Below, one piece after another: positions 45,437-54,466 of a DNA stretch of 64,000 bases; the stretch's first letter is position 1; every line of letters begins with the position of its first letter. Where the stretch lies: NCBI RefSeq assembly GCF_900103955.1, contig NZ_FNIL01000001.1, positions 558,001 through 622,000 of the forward strand, given 5' to 3'. The stretch is from Alkalicoccus daliensis. Lineage in GTDB: Bacteria; Bacillota; Bacilli; Bacillales; Salisediminibacteriaceae. A program made the translations under genes and the position numbers. The notes beneath the pieces are model-generated. The model saw nothing but the letters and a program-made list of their open reading frames with translations, did no database searches and was not told where the DNA came from.

Positions 45437-46048
45437 ATGCCGATACGTTATCCTAACGGAAAAAAATTTATTCAAAAGCGTATCCCGGACAAGAAAAAAA
45501 GCGACTATAAAAAAGATGATAGTTTCAGTAACCGCGGAATGAGTTTTGAGGATGATATTCAGGAGTCTAATGAATATTACCGGGTTCACGAAAAAGCAGT
45601 GATTCATAAAAAGCCCACCCCTCTGCAGATAGTGAATGTCCACTATCCCCACCGCAGTGCTGCAGTGGTTACAGAAGCTTATTTTCAAAAGCCTTCTACT
45701 ACGGACTTCAACGGGGTGTATAAAGGACTTTATATAGATTTCGAAGCGAAAGAAACTAGGAATAAAACAAGTTTTCCTTTAAAAAATTTCCATGCACACC
45801 AGATTGAACATATGAAATCTGTATTGAGTCAGCAGGGAATAGTGTTTGTGCTGCTTCATTTTCGAATACATCAGGAAATATACCTTGTGCCCGGATCCTG
45901 TTTTATAGAATGGTTTGATAACAAAGATCAGGCAAGAAAGTCGATTCCAAAAAAAGAGATTGAAAAAAATGGTATCCCGGTTTCCACCGGTTATTTACCG
46001 AAAATTGATTATTTAGCCGCTTTAGATAAATGGCTGCATAATCAATAA
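45437..46048 (+). CDS. recU: Holliday junction resolvase RecU
   Basis: Cleaves recombination intermediates and helps chromosome segregation. 203 residues from ATG 45437, which has AGGAGGG 8 nt upstream; the longer frame to 45407 starts before the site. Seen: metal-binding acids in PSTTDFNGVYKG and YIDFEAKETRNKTSF (D-E-K nuclease core), SFPLKNFHAHQIEHM. The N-terminal arm (IRYPNGKKF) for DNA binding is present. First gene of the recU-ponA operon, 29 bp before ponA. Confidence 0.96.
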   Translation: MPIRYPNGKKFIQKRIPDKKKSDYKKDDSFSNRGMSFEDDIQESNEYYRVHEKAVIHKKPTPLQIVNVHYPHRSAAVVTEAYFQKPSTTDFNGVYKGLYIDFEAKETRNKTSFPLKNFHAHQIEHMKSVLSQQGIVFVLLHFRIHQEIYLVPGSCFIEWFDNKDQARKSIPKKEIEKNGIPVSTGYLPKIDYLAALDKWLHNQ

Positions 46049-46077
46049 GTATACAGGGGGAGAAAGGAAGATGAACT

Positions 46078-48834
46078 ATGGCAGATCATCTGTCACGTCA
46101 AGCAAGGAAAAGCAGTAAGAAGCCGGCACCAAAGAAAAAGAATACTTCAGCCAAAGGAAGCGGCTGGATTAAGAAAACTTTTATGATATTACTTATTTTA
46201 CTCTTTGCAGGCATTGTTGCAGGGGGCATTACGGCATTCGCTATTATTCGGGACGCACCTGAGTTAGATCACGATATGCTGACCCTTTCGCAGAATCCGG
46301 AGATCCTGGACATGAATGATGAGGTTGTCACTACTCTTGAATCAATTGAAAATAGAAGATCGACGAATATTGATGACGTACCTGAAGTAATGGTAGATGC
46401 GGTCCTCTCTATTGAGGATGCCCGATTTTATGATCATTTTGGGATAGATATCAGAAGACTCGGGGGTGCAATAGTAGCAAATGTCAGAAGCGGTTTTGGC
46501 AGTGAAGGAGCAAGCACAATTACACAGCAGGTAGTTAAAAACCTGTTCTTTGACTTTGATAAAACTATTACAAGAAAACTGCAGGAACAGTACTTAGCGG
46601 TTCAGCTGGAGCAGAATTACACGAAAAATCAAATACTTGAAATGTATTTAAATGCAATTTACTTTTCAGATGGACGTTATGGAATTGTAGAAGCTTCAAA
46701 TTATTACTTCAGTAAAGATTTGTCAGAACTTGAAATAGAAGACGCTGCGTTACTGGCAGGTATCCCCCAGCGTCCAAATGCACACAATCCTTACAATAAT
46801 CCAGACCTTGCAGAAAACAGAAGAAATACGGTAATTGATAGAATGGTTCATTATGGAAAAATAACTGCAGAAGAGGGCGAACAGGCAAAGAGTGTTCCAG
46901 TAGAAGATCAGCTGCAGAGATCAGAGCGCGAAACAAATGCCTATCAGTCTTATATTGATCAGGTTCTTAGTGAAGTAGAAGAAATCGACGGTATCGAGTC
47001 AAGTGACATTTATACCGGCGGCTTAAAGATATATACAAATCTTGATCAAAACCTGCAGGAGCATGTGGAAAGTGTAATGCAGACGGATGAATACATTCAA
47101 TTTCCTGATGAGTTTATGCAGGCAGGGATAACTTTAATGGATACAGACTCTGGGCAGGTCCGGGCCATCGGCGGGATGAGAGAAGCAGCGGAAGGCGTCC
47201 GGATGTGGAACTGGGCGACAAACCCTTCCCGTCAGGCAGGCTCTACCAGCAAACCTATTTTTGCCTACGGTCCGGCAATTGACAATGAACAATGGTCCAC
47301 AGGGCATCTCCTTACTGATGAAGAATACACGTATAACGATGAGGATCAGACACCGGTAAGAAATTTTTCCCGTGATTTCCGCGGGGATATAACGATCAGA
47401 GAAGCATTAAGAGATTCTCTTAACGTCCCTGCTGTTAAAGCAATTCACGAAGTTGGAGTGGATACTGCAGGAGATTTCGCTCGAGGACTTGGCATACCAG
47501 TTGATACACCGCAGGAGTCATTTGCTCTTGGGGCAAATGAGGTTTCATCCTATGAAATGGCAGGTGCTTACGGGGCTTTCGGTAATAACGGTTTGTACAA
47601 TGAACCGCATACTGTAAGAAAAGTAGAATTCCCGGATGGACAGGTAATTGATTTGACGCCGGAAGAAACGCAGGCAATGAATGATTACACTGCATTTATG
47701 GTATCCGACATTCTGAAAGATGTTATCACAAATGGCACTGCTGCAAGACTGCAGATGGGGAATTTCGAAGTAGCCGGGAAGACCGGATCTACAAATTTTC
47801 AGCCGGAAGACCGGGAAACATTTGGTATTCCTGCGGACGCAGATGCAATACCTGATGCCTGGTTTGTAGGTTATTCTACTGAACTTACTGCTTCTATCTG
47901 GACCGGATATCCATCGGCAAATGAAGGATATATTGATAGAAACAACAATGAACATCATATATCACAGGATATTTTCCAGGAAGTAATGAACTATGCGCAC
48001 GAAGGTTTAAGCGCTTCTCCCTTCCTCCAGCCTGATTCGGTAGTTGAAGTCGCAATAGAAGAGTCGACCGGACTGCTCCCAAGTTCAAATACTCCTCAAA
48101 GTGAAATTATCACGGAGTATTTTGTCAGAGGCACGGAGCCAGGCACTGTGTCAGAGGAATTTGAAATTGAAGAAGCTTCTGAAATCTCCAATCTTTCTGC
48201 TTCTTATGATGAAAATTCAGATTCAATTAATGCTTCCTGGAGCTTTCCTGAAGAAGAATTAAGTGCTTACAGCTTCCAAATTGATGTAGCTGAAGGAAGC
48301 GGTGCCGAATTTTCCACGGTTTCCACCTCAAAAGAAATGTCATACAGCATTTCAAGCCCAGCGGCAGGTGAAACCTATACGTTCAGAGTAACTCCAGTGG
48401 CAGATAACAGTGATGAATCTGGAGAGGCAGCTACAGTAAGCGTAACTGTTCCTGAAGAAGAAGAAGAAATTGAAGAAAATGAAAATGAAATAAATGAAGA
48501 AGAAAACAATGAATTAAATGAAAATGATGAAGCACTTAACGAAAATGAAGAAACAGATAATAATGAAGAGAACAGTAATGAAAATCTGGAAGAAACAAAT
48601 GAATCCGAAGAAAATACTGAAGCACCTGCCGAGGAGAATACAGAACAGCCTGAAGAAAATGATACAGAGAATAACCAGCCTGCTGATACTCCTCAAAATG
48701 AACCAGCGGAGGAACCAGTGAATAATAACGAAGGACCTGAAGGAGCAGAAAATACGAACAACTCCGGAGATAACAACGAAGTAGAAACCAGCAGTATAAA
48801 CGAGTCTAATGGTTCTCAAAACAACAGTGATTAA
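46078..48834 (+). CDS. ponA: Penicillin-binding protein 1A/1B
   Basis: Bifunctional wall synthase: glycosyltransferase and transpeptidase. 918 residues. Basic N-terminus with one membrane helix (about 31-55); glycosyltransferase motifs SIEDARFYDHFGID and STITQQVVKN; transpeptidase motifs SGSTSKP-like SRQAGSTSKP (SxxK), SLN in RDSLN, and KTG in AGKTGS. After about residue 700 comes a fibronectin-III-like domain (SNLSASYDENSDSINASW), then about 125 residues of almost only Glu, Asn, Asp, Thr and Pro. Such a tail is long even for Bacillus; it lies outside the cell. Confidence 0.96.
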   Translation: MADHLSRQARKSSKKPAPKKKNTSAKGSGWIKKTFMILLILLFAGIVAGGITAFAIIRDAPELDHDMLTLSQNPEILDMNDEVVTTLESIENRRSTNIDDVPEVMVDAVLSIEDARFYDHFGIDIRRLGGAIVANVRSGFGSEGASTITQQVVKNLFFDFDKTITRKLQEQYLAVQLEQNYTKNQILEMYLNAIYFSDGRYGIVEASNYYFSKDLSELEIEDAALLAGIPQRPNAHNPYNNPDLAENRRNTVIDRMVHYGKITAEEGEQAKSVPVEDQLQRSERETNAYQSYIDQVLSEVEEIDGIESSDIYTGGLKIYTNLDQNLQEHVESVMQTDEYIQFPDEFMQAGITLMDTDSGQVRAIGGMREAAEGVRMWNWATNPSRQAGSTSKPIFAYGPAIDNEQWSTGHLLTDEEYTYNDEDQTPVRNFSRDFRGDITIREALRDSLNVPAVKAIHEVGVDTAGDFARGLGIPVDTPQESFALGANEVSSYEMAGAYGAFGNNGLYNEPHTVRKVEFPDGQVIDLTPEETQAMNDYTAFMVSDILKDVITNGTAARLQMGNFEVAGKTGSTNFQPEDRETFGIPADADAIPDAWFVGYSTELTASIWTGYPSANEGYIDRNNNEHHISQDIFQEVMNYAHEGLSASPFLQPDSVVEVAIEESTGLLPSSNTPQSEIITEYFVRGTEPGTVSEEFEIEEASEISNLSASYDENSDSINASWSFPEEELSAYSFQIDVAEGSGAEFSTVSTSKEMSYSISSPAAGETYTFRVTPVADNSDESGEAATVSVTVPEEEEEIEENENEINEEENNELNENDEALNENEETDNNEENSNENLEETNESEENTEAPAEENTEQPEENDTENNQPADTPQNEPAEEPVNNNEGPEGAENTNNSGDNNEVETSSINESNGSQNNSD

Positions 48835-48846
48835 AAAATGAATTAT

Positions 48847-48875
48847 GAGCTCCCTTAATTATGTTAAGGGAGCTC
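48847..48875 (+). terminator. Hairpin after ponA
   Basis: GAGCTCCCTTAA pairs with TTAAGGGAGCTC around 5 nt. The T-tract is missing, so termination would be weak or RNA-processing-related. Confidence 0.6.
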
Positions 48876-49082
48876 GGGCTATTAGAAAAGAACCTATGGA
48901 GAAGTTACGCTTCTATGTTTATCGTTGAAGAAGCGCATTTCCTAGGGAACTTCTCCTCGCAGAGTTAGCCTTCTGCGACTGAAGCAAAAGAGAAAATTTC
49001 TTCTTTTAAAAAAACTTATTCCTTTAACATACGACAGACACTCCCGGAACTCAGCTGAAGTAAATTCTATTGTAACGTAAAC

Positions 49083-49111
49083 AGCAGCCCTGCTATTTTA
49101 GCAGGGCTGCT
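49083..49111 (-). terminator. Terminator after ypoC
   Basis: AGCAGCCCTGCTA pairs with TAGCAGGGCTGCT. It ends directly before the ypoC stop; on the minus strand TGTTTACG follows. Confidence 0.75.
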
Positions 49112-49570
49112 TTACTCTTTTGAAGATATATACCTTTTTATTCTATACTGCGATTCTTCAATTAATTTAATAATTTCTATTTGCCTGGTAAAATGCCCGG
49201 GGTTTTCCATAATAAAAGCAATTCTTTCTTCCACGTTCCATGGTGAAGACTTATGGTAATTCAAAAAGAGGAGTCCCTGCGTAATACTTTGTACATGTCT
49301 GCCCTCTATATAATGGAATAACTGAATAAACCTCGCGAGCCAGCATACCACAAGCCCTCTGCTGTTCCCGGACTTTATGAGGTTTTTTTCCTTATCCCAG
49401 GTTGAAAAGAATAATACCCATGTATCTTCAGGCGCTGGTAATTGAATTTTACATATATCTTCGATAAAAGGGACGTCCGTTTCCCAGAGCTTAGAAGTCG
49501 TATTTATTGAGGTCCCTGGCGTATGAAAAGGTAATTTTATAAATGATTCCGGTATGATACATTCACGCAC
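49112..49570 (-). CDS. ypoC: YpoC family protein
   Basis: 152 residues, uncharacterised, named for its place between nth and ponA in Bacillus. Start GTG 49570 inside the end of nth, with GAGG 9 nt upstream, so translation is coupled. Mostly helical, aromatic-rich, one conserved-looking stretch WDKEKNLIKSGNSRGLVVCWLARF. No catalytic motif. Last gene of the asnS-dnaD-nth-ypoC group. Confidence 0.85.
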   Translation of the reverse strand: MRECIIPESFIKLPFHTPGTSINTTSKLWETDVPFIEDICKIQLPAPEDTWVLFFSTWDKEKNLIKSGNSRGLVVCWLARFIQLFHYIEGRHVQSITQGLLFLNYHKSSPWNVEERIAFIMENPGHFTRQIEIIKLIEESQYRIKRYISSKE

Positions 49571-50219
49571 TTGCCGTCTTCCTCATTCTTTTCTTTCCTT
49601 CCCGGCATAATTCTAAAAGCGGGCACTCAGGACAATTGGGTCTCTGGGATTTACAATGATATCTTCCGAAAAAAATCATTCGATGATGAGTGTCGGACCA
49701 TTCATTTTCTGGAATCTTTTTCATTAAAGTTTTTTCCACCTCAAGCACTGAATCTTTCCAGCGGCAGAATCCTAGTCTTTTGCTCACTCTTTCCACATGC
49801 GTATCAACTGCAATTGCAGGTTCCCCAAAAGCAACAGAAGTTACCACATTGGCAGTTTTTCTGCCGACTCCTGCTAATTTCACCAGCTCATCTCTTTCTT
49901 GAGGAACAATTCCATTATGATTATCTATTAAAGAACGGCACAGCTTCTGAATATTTTTTGCTTTACTTCGAAACAGGCCGATCCGCCGGATATCCTGCTC
50001 CAATTCTTCAAGAGGAACATTAATATAATCTTCCGGCTTTTTATATTTTTCAAATAAACCTGGAGTCACCTTATTAACTAAAGCATCTGTAGCCTGAGCG
50101 GATAATACAACTGCAATTGTTAATTCGAAAGCATTCTTATGGGTTAATTCGCATTCCGCTTCAGGAAACATTTCTGCCATAGTATCCAGTACATATCTGA
50201 TTTCTTGTTTTTTCAGCAT
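49563..50219 (-). CDS. nth: Endonuclease III
   Basis: DNA glycosylase/AP lyase removing oxidised pyrimidines. 218 residues from ATG 50219 (GGAGGG 9 nt upstream). The helix-hairpin-helix LVKLAGVGRKTANVV and Gly/Pro-Asp loop with VDTHVERVSKRLGF carry the catalytic Lys and Asp. A [4Fe-4S] cluster is formed by the cysteines in CKSQRPNCPECPLLELC. ATG shares its first base with the dnaD stop. Confidence 0.97.
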   Translation of the reverse strand: MLKKQEIRYVLDTMAEMFPEAECELTHKNAFELTIAVVLSAQATDALVNKVTPGLFEKYKKPEDYINVPLEELEQDIRRIGLFRSKAKNIQKLCRSLIDNHNGIVPQERDELVKLAGVGRKTANVVTSVAFGEPAIAVDTHVERVSKRLGFCRWKDSVLEVEKTLMKKIPENEWSDTHHRMIFFGRYHCKSQRPNCPECPLLELCREGKKRMRKTASA

Positions 50220-50923
50220 TAACTTCTTCCCTCCAGCCAATTATAACCGGGATGAGGTTTGGATACTTTTAATTGAAGCGGTGCTGCAGTATGGTGTTTC
50301 CGCACTTCTTCTCCATGCTTTTTCGCCTGCTCCACAGACTTTACACCGCTTTTTTTCCAGTCATGCAAAATACGGTCAATATACCGGAAATTCAGCTTTG
50401 AAGAAATGACTGATTCCTTTAAGGCTGCTTCTATCAGCGTGGGCTCATGCAGATCTTCATCCAGCCACATGGAAATCATTTCCATTTCCATAGGAGTCAG
50501 CGGTCTCGCAAACTCATTTTCAAATGTTTCAAATAAAGTGCCTTCAATTTTCTTTATAGTCTCCTGGTCCTCTTCCATAGATTCCTCAGACGTAAACTCA
50601 TAGAATTTTTCAAATAAAGGCTCCAGCGAGATTTCTTCTTCAATTACCTGACCGGTTTCTACAGCCACTTCTTTAATTTCAATAAAGCGTGCACTGAGGA
50701 GTTCATGCAGGAGTTTTGAACATTCGTATTCATTCACACTCATACGCTGAGATATCTGCCCCGGTGTCGGCAGACTGTGCCCTTCTTCCCTTAATTGATG
50801 CAGCTGAAGGATTACAAGGAACTGCATATCACTTAATCCAAGCAGTTTATAATTTTTAAAAAGTGACGCAGGAAACACGAATGGTTTTTCCTGCATCCAT
50901 GCAATTGCTTTATGTTTATTCAT
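50219..50923 (-). CDS. dnaD: DNA replication initiation protein DnaD
   Basis: Primosomal protein that helps load the helicase at origin and restart sites. 234 residues from ATG 50923 after AAAGGGGA; an in-frame extension to 50989 overlaps asnS and lacks a site. N-terminal winged-helix domain (QFLVILQLHQLREEGHSLPTPGQI, MSVNEYECSKLLHELL) and C-terminal DnaD domain (YEFTSEESMEEDQ to YRYIDRILHDWKKSGVKS). The operon partner nth follows directly. Confidence 0.95.
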   Translation of the reverse strand: MNKHKAIAWMQEKPFVFPASLFKNYKLLGLSDMQFLVILQLHQLREEGHSLPTPGQISQRMSVNEYECSKLLHELLSARFIEIKEVAVETGQVIEEEISLEPLFEKFYEFTSEESMEEDQETIKKIEGTLFETFENEFARPLTPMEMEMISMWLDEDLHEPTLIEAALKESVISSKLNFRYIDRILHDWKKSGVKSVEQAKKHGEEVRKHHTAAPLQLKVSKPHPGYNWLEGRS

Positions 50924-50942
50924 CAGGTGTCCCCTTTCTTTC

Positions 50943-50982
50943 AAAAAAGAAACTGTCCCGCAGATCAAAAACAGGACAGTCG
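50943..50982 (-). terminator. Terminator between asnS and dnaD
   Basis: ACTGTCCTG pairs with CGGGACAGT (minus strand) and TTTCTTTTTT follows, 20 bp before the dnaD start. dnaD could therefore have its own promoter or be partly attenuated. Confidence 0.75.
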
Positions 50983-50988
50983 TCGGCA

Positions 50989-52278
50989 TTAAGGATATAA
51001 ACGGTTTAACAATCGAGGGAAAGGAATTGTTTCACGAACATGTTCAATACCTGAAATCCATGCTACTGTACGTTCCAATCCGAGACCAAAACCTGAATGC
51101 GGAACTGATCCATATTTTCTCAGATCCAGATACCACTGGTAAGCATCTGCAGAAAGACTGTGCTCATCAAACCGCTGTTTCAGCAATTCTTCATCATCTA
51201 TCCGCTGGCTTCCCCCAATAATTTCTCCATAGCCTTCCGGAGCTATTAAATCAGCACATAAAACTACATCTTCCCGTTCGGGGTGTGGTTTCATATAAAA
51301 TGCTTTAATATCTTTAGGATAATTAGTAATAAAAACCGGCATATCATGTGATTCTGCTATTGCAGTTTCATGAGGCGCCCCAAAATCTTCCCCCCAAGTA
51401 ATTTCATACCCTTCCTTCTGTAAAAAAGTGATGGCATCATCATAGGAAATCCGGGGAAAAGGCGCTTTGATTTTTTCGAGCTGTGCAGTATCCCTTTCTA
51501 AAGCCTGCAGCTCCTGTTTACAGTTTTTTAAAGCTGACTGAATAACATAACTCACGTAATTTTCCTGAAGCTCCAGACTTTCCTCATGGTCTGTAAAAGC
51601 CATCTCAGGCTCTATCATCCAGAATTCAATCAAATGACGCCTGGTTTTAGATTTTTCTGCTCTGAAAGTAGGGCCGAAAGAAAATACTTTCCCAAGCGCC
51701 ATCGCTGCCGCTTCCATATAAAGCTGTCCGCTCTGGGAAAGGTAGGCATCTTCATCAAAGTATTTTGTATGGAATAAGTTCGTTGTACCTTCCGCCGAAC
51801 TGCCCGTCAGAATCGGAGGATCTACTTTTACAAAACCTTCTTCATTGAAAAATTCATAAGTAGCTCTGATAATTTCATTTCGTATTCTCATAATAGCATG
51901 CTGCTTTTTAGAGCGGAGCCATAAATGCCTATGATCCATTAAAAATTCAGTACCGTGTTCTTTCGGTGTAATCGGATAATCCTCTGCCTGGTGAATAATT
52001 TCAATGTCATTCACCGTAAGTTCAAATCCAGAAGGAGCCCGGTCATCTGCTTTAACGACGCCGGTTACATACAGAGAGCTTTCCTGCGTAAGATCTTTCA
52101 CCTGCTGAAATTTTTCCTCTCCCACTTCTGCTTTAACTACTACTCCCTGAATGAAGCCCGTACCATCCCGCAGCTGTAAAAAAGCAATCTTACCACTTGA
52201 ACGTTTGTTAGCAAGCCACGCTCCGAGCTTCACTTCTTTATCTACAAATTTACCAATCTGCTTAATTGTTGTTTTCAC
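50989..52278 (-). CDS. asnS: Asparaginyl-tRNA synthetase
   Basis: Charges tRNA-Asn. 429 residues, class IIb synthetase. N-terminal OB-fold anticodon-binding domain ([18 protein letters not shown]), then the catalytic core with motif 2 ([22 protein letters not shown]) and motif 3 ([17 protein letters not shown]). GTG start after GTGGAGG. No T-box leader was seen upstream; aspB lies 23 bp before it. The order aspB-asnS links aspartate supply with its tRNA user. Confidence 0.97.
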   Translation of the reverse strand: MKTTIKQIGKFVDKEVKLGAWLANKRSSGKIAFLQLRDGTGFIQGVVVKAEVGEEKFQQVKDLTQESSLYVTGVVKADDRAPSGFELTVNDIEIIHQAEDYPITPKEHGTEFLMDHRHLWLRSKKQHAIMRIRNEIIRATYEFFNEEGFVKVDPPILTGSSAEGTTNLFHTKYFDEDAYLSQSGQLYMEAAAMALGKVFSFGPTFRAEKSKTRRHLIEFWMIEPEMAFTDHEESLELQENYVSYVIQSALKNCKQELQALERDTAQLEKIKAPFPRISYDDAITFLQKEGYEITWGEDFGAPHETAIAESHDMPVFITNYPKDIKAFYMKPHPEREDVVLCADLIAPEGYGEIIGGSQRIDDEELLKQRFDEHSLSADAYQWYLDLRKYGSVPHSGFGLGLERTVAWISGIEHVRETIPFPRLLNRLYP

Positions 52279-52301
52279 ACAAAAACCTCCACCAATATGT
52301 T

Positions 52302-53480
52302 TTACTGTTTGCTTACAAATTTTTCAATCCGGTCCAGCGCTTCTTCAAATTGCTCCAGGCTGGTAGCATAACTCAGCCGGATATTGTCAGGAGCTCCAAA
52401 TCCATCTCCAGGTACAACGGCCACTTTCGCTTCTTCCAGGAGTCCCTTTACCCAATCTTCTGTATTGCTGTAAGAACTTTTTTCAACCGCTTCTTTTACG
52501 TTCGGAAAAAGATAAAAAGCTCCCTGAGGTTTTTGGCAGGTAAATCCAGGCACTTCATTCACACGGTCAATTACCTTTGAAAGTCTTTCTTCAAAAGCTT
52601 TTCTCATGTTTTCCACCGACCCATCATCCTCTGTATAAGCTGCAATTGCACCGAACTGTGCCATCACTGCCGGGTTGGAAGTTGTGTGGCTGGCAAGATT
52701 GGCCATCTTTTTAATAACATCTTTTCTCCCTGCTGTATATCCAATTCTCCAGCCTGTCATGGAATGTGATTTCGAAACGCCGTTGACAACAAGCGTCTGT
52801 TCTTTCAATTCATCAGACAGCTGTGCAATAGATACGTGCTCTGCCCCATCGTAAAGAAGTTTCTCATAAATTTCATCGGAAATAATCAGTATATCTTTTT
52901 CCAGACATAGATTTCCGATATCCAGCAGTTCATCTTTAGAATAGGTCATGCCTGTAGGGTTGCTGGGTGAGTTAATTATTATTGCTTTTGTTTTATCCGT
53001 AACTGCTGCTGCAATCTGATCCTTCGCAGCTTTAAACTGATTTTCTTCTTTCCCTTCTACATATACTGGAATTCCACCAGCAATTTTCACCTGTTCCGGA
53101 TAGCTGACCCAGTAAGGAGTCAGAATAATCACTTCATCATCATCCTCTAAAATTGTCTGGAATATAGATGATAAAGCATGCTTTGCTCCTGTAGAGACAA
53201 TGATCTGATCAGGTGTATATTCCAGGTTATTGTCCTGCTTAAACTTATCACAGATCGCCTGCTTTAATTTTGGCAGCCCTGCCGCAGGTGTATATTTCGT
53301 ATGGCCTTCCAGCATAGACTTATAGCTCGCTTCAATTATATAATTGGGTGTATTAAAATCCGGTTCTCCGGCCCCTAGGCCGATAACGTCATGTCCCTGT
53401 TCTTTCAATTCTTTCGCTTTTGCGGTAATAGCCAGTGTAGATGATGGAGTAATTGATTCTACCTTTGCAGAAAATTTCAT
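52302..53480 (-). CDS. aspB: Aspartate aminotransferase
   Basis: PLP enzyme that makes aspartate from oxaloacetate and glutamate. 392 residues, class I. Seen: [26 protein letters not shown] and the PLP lysine [14 protein letters not shown]-terminal [12 protein letters not shown] after GAGGAGAG. Located between ypmB and asnS exactly as in B. subtilis. Operon partners ypmA and ypmB lie just upstream. Confidence 0.95.
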   Translation of the reverse strand: MKFSAKVESITPSSTLAITAKAKELKEQGHDVIGLGAGEPDFNTPNYIIEASYKSMLEGHTKYTPAAGLPKLKQAICDKFKQDNNLEYTPDQIIVSTGAKHALSSIFQTILEDDDEVIILTPYWVSYPEQVKIAGGIPVYVEGKEENQFKAAKDQIAAAVTDKTKAIIINSPSNPTGMTYSKDELLDIGNLCLEKDILIISDEIYEKLLYDGAEHVSIAQLSDELKEQTLVVNGVSKSHSMTGWRIGYTAGRKDVIKKMANLASHTTSNPAVMAQFGAIAAYTEDDGSVENMRKAFEERLSKVIDRVNEVPGFTCQKPQGAFYLFPNVKEAVEKSSYSNTEDWVKGLLEEAKVAVVPGDGFGAPDNIRLSYATSLEQFEEALDRIEKFVSKQ

Positions 53481-53505
53481 AAGTATCTCTCCTCATTGAA
53501 ATAGA

Positions 53506-54048
53506 TTATGGGGCCAGTTCATATCTTCTTAAATACTGGCCATCTTCAAAAGCTACATAGTAATAACCGAAACGGCCATCACTGTCTCTGTAGTTTACTT
53601 CATATACAGGGGAAGCACCGATAATTCCCAGCTGGACAGACCGCAGGCTTGCTACGTCTGCATCATTTTCAGCAATTTCCAATGCTTCTGCTGCGGAAAT
53701 CCCTTCAGAATGAAGCCGGATAACGGGCTCCATTACTTCCTCTTCACCTTCCGCTTCTTCCTCTTCTTGTACTTCCATATCCAAGGAAGGTTCTTCTATG
53801 TGTTCCGGTACCCAGGCAAAAACATCTTCACCAGCGTCGTTTACGCCATCCACTACCTGATAGGAATGGGTTCCATGAAAAAAGGTAACTTCCCTCACAG
53901 CATTAAAATCAAGTGATTCTCTTGCAAAAACATCAGCCTCCCGCTGTCTCTCCTCCATAGGATCAGTAGCTGACGCATAAAGCAAGTACAGTGATGCAGT
54001 GACAGCAGCTGCAACCATTAAGGATATTGATACTATCCACGCTTTCAT
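53506..54048 (-). CDS. ypmB: YpmB family protein (DUF5590)
   Basis: 180 residues with an N-terminal membrane helix (IVSISLMVAAAVTASLYLLYA). In the middle (about residues 93-108) an all-acidic run of Glu, unlike most Bacillus YpmB; the flanks (VTFFHGTHSYQVVDGV, PVYEVNYRDSDGRFGYYYV) carry the PepSY-like folds of the family. ATG overlaps the ypmA stop by 4 nt. Extracytoplasmic; function unknown. Confidence 0.85.
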   Translation of the reverse strand: MKAWIVSISLMVAAAVTASLYLLYASATDPMEERQREADVFARESLDFNAVREVTFFHGTHSYQVVDGVNDAGEDVFAWVPEHIEEPSLDMEVQEEEEAEGEEEVMEPVIRLHSEGISAAEALEIAENDADVASLRSVQLGIIGASPVYEVNYRDSDGRFGYYYVAFEDGQYLRRYELAP

Positions 54049-54233
54049 TCAGCTTTTCCTTTTGTATCATAAATAGTAAATACCATTTTATCTTTATCTG
54101 CCTCATCTAAAGCAATCCCGAACATCAAATCTCTGTCTTTTAAAGTTCTGTTCAGTGAATCGACCAGTTTGTAAGCATCTTTGCATTTGTCGAGTTTTAC
54201 TGAGCTGAGCAGCTGAACCTGGTCTTTATCCAT
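54045..54233 (-). CDS. ypmA: YpmA family protein (DUF4264)
   Basis: 62 residues, ATG after GGGAGGA. Matches YpmA of Bacillus (LLSSVKLDKCKDAYKLVDSLN, KDRDLMFGIALDE, FTIYDTKG). Uncharacterised; small cytoplasmic fold. First of the ypmA-ypmB-aspB-asnS run. Confidence 0.85.
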   Translation of the reverse strand: MDKDQVQLLSSVKLDKCKDAYKLVDSLNRTLKDRDLMFGIALDEADKDKMVFTIYDTKGKAE

Positions 54234-54466
54234 GCAAAATCCTCCCTGTAATTTGAACCCATTTCATGAAAATGAAATTAATGCCGCTGATATATTGTCT
54301 GCAATTGAACTTCGTGAAAAATGATCGTTATTTTTTTCATATTCGGACTCATATAAATGAAATAAAATATCTTTCTATCACTAGTCTTGCAGACTGCAAA
54401 TTATAAAACAGGCTCTAATAAATGATCGATCTTATTTTATCATATTTTTCGTCAGGCTGTTTTATA

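Noticed and set aside
52279-52301. Possible T-box riboswitch before asnS
   Set aside because: Only 23 bp separate aspB and asnS, and no T-box motif was seen upstream of ypmA either.
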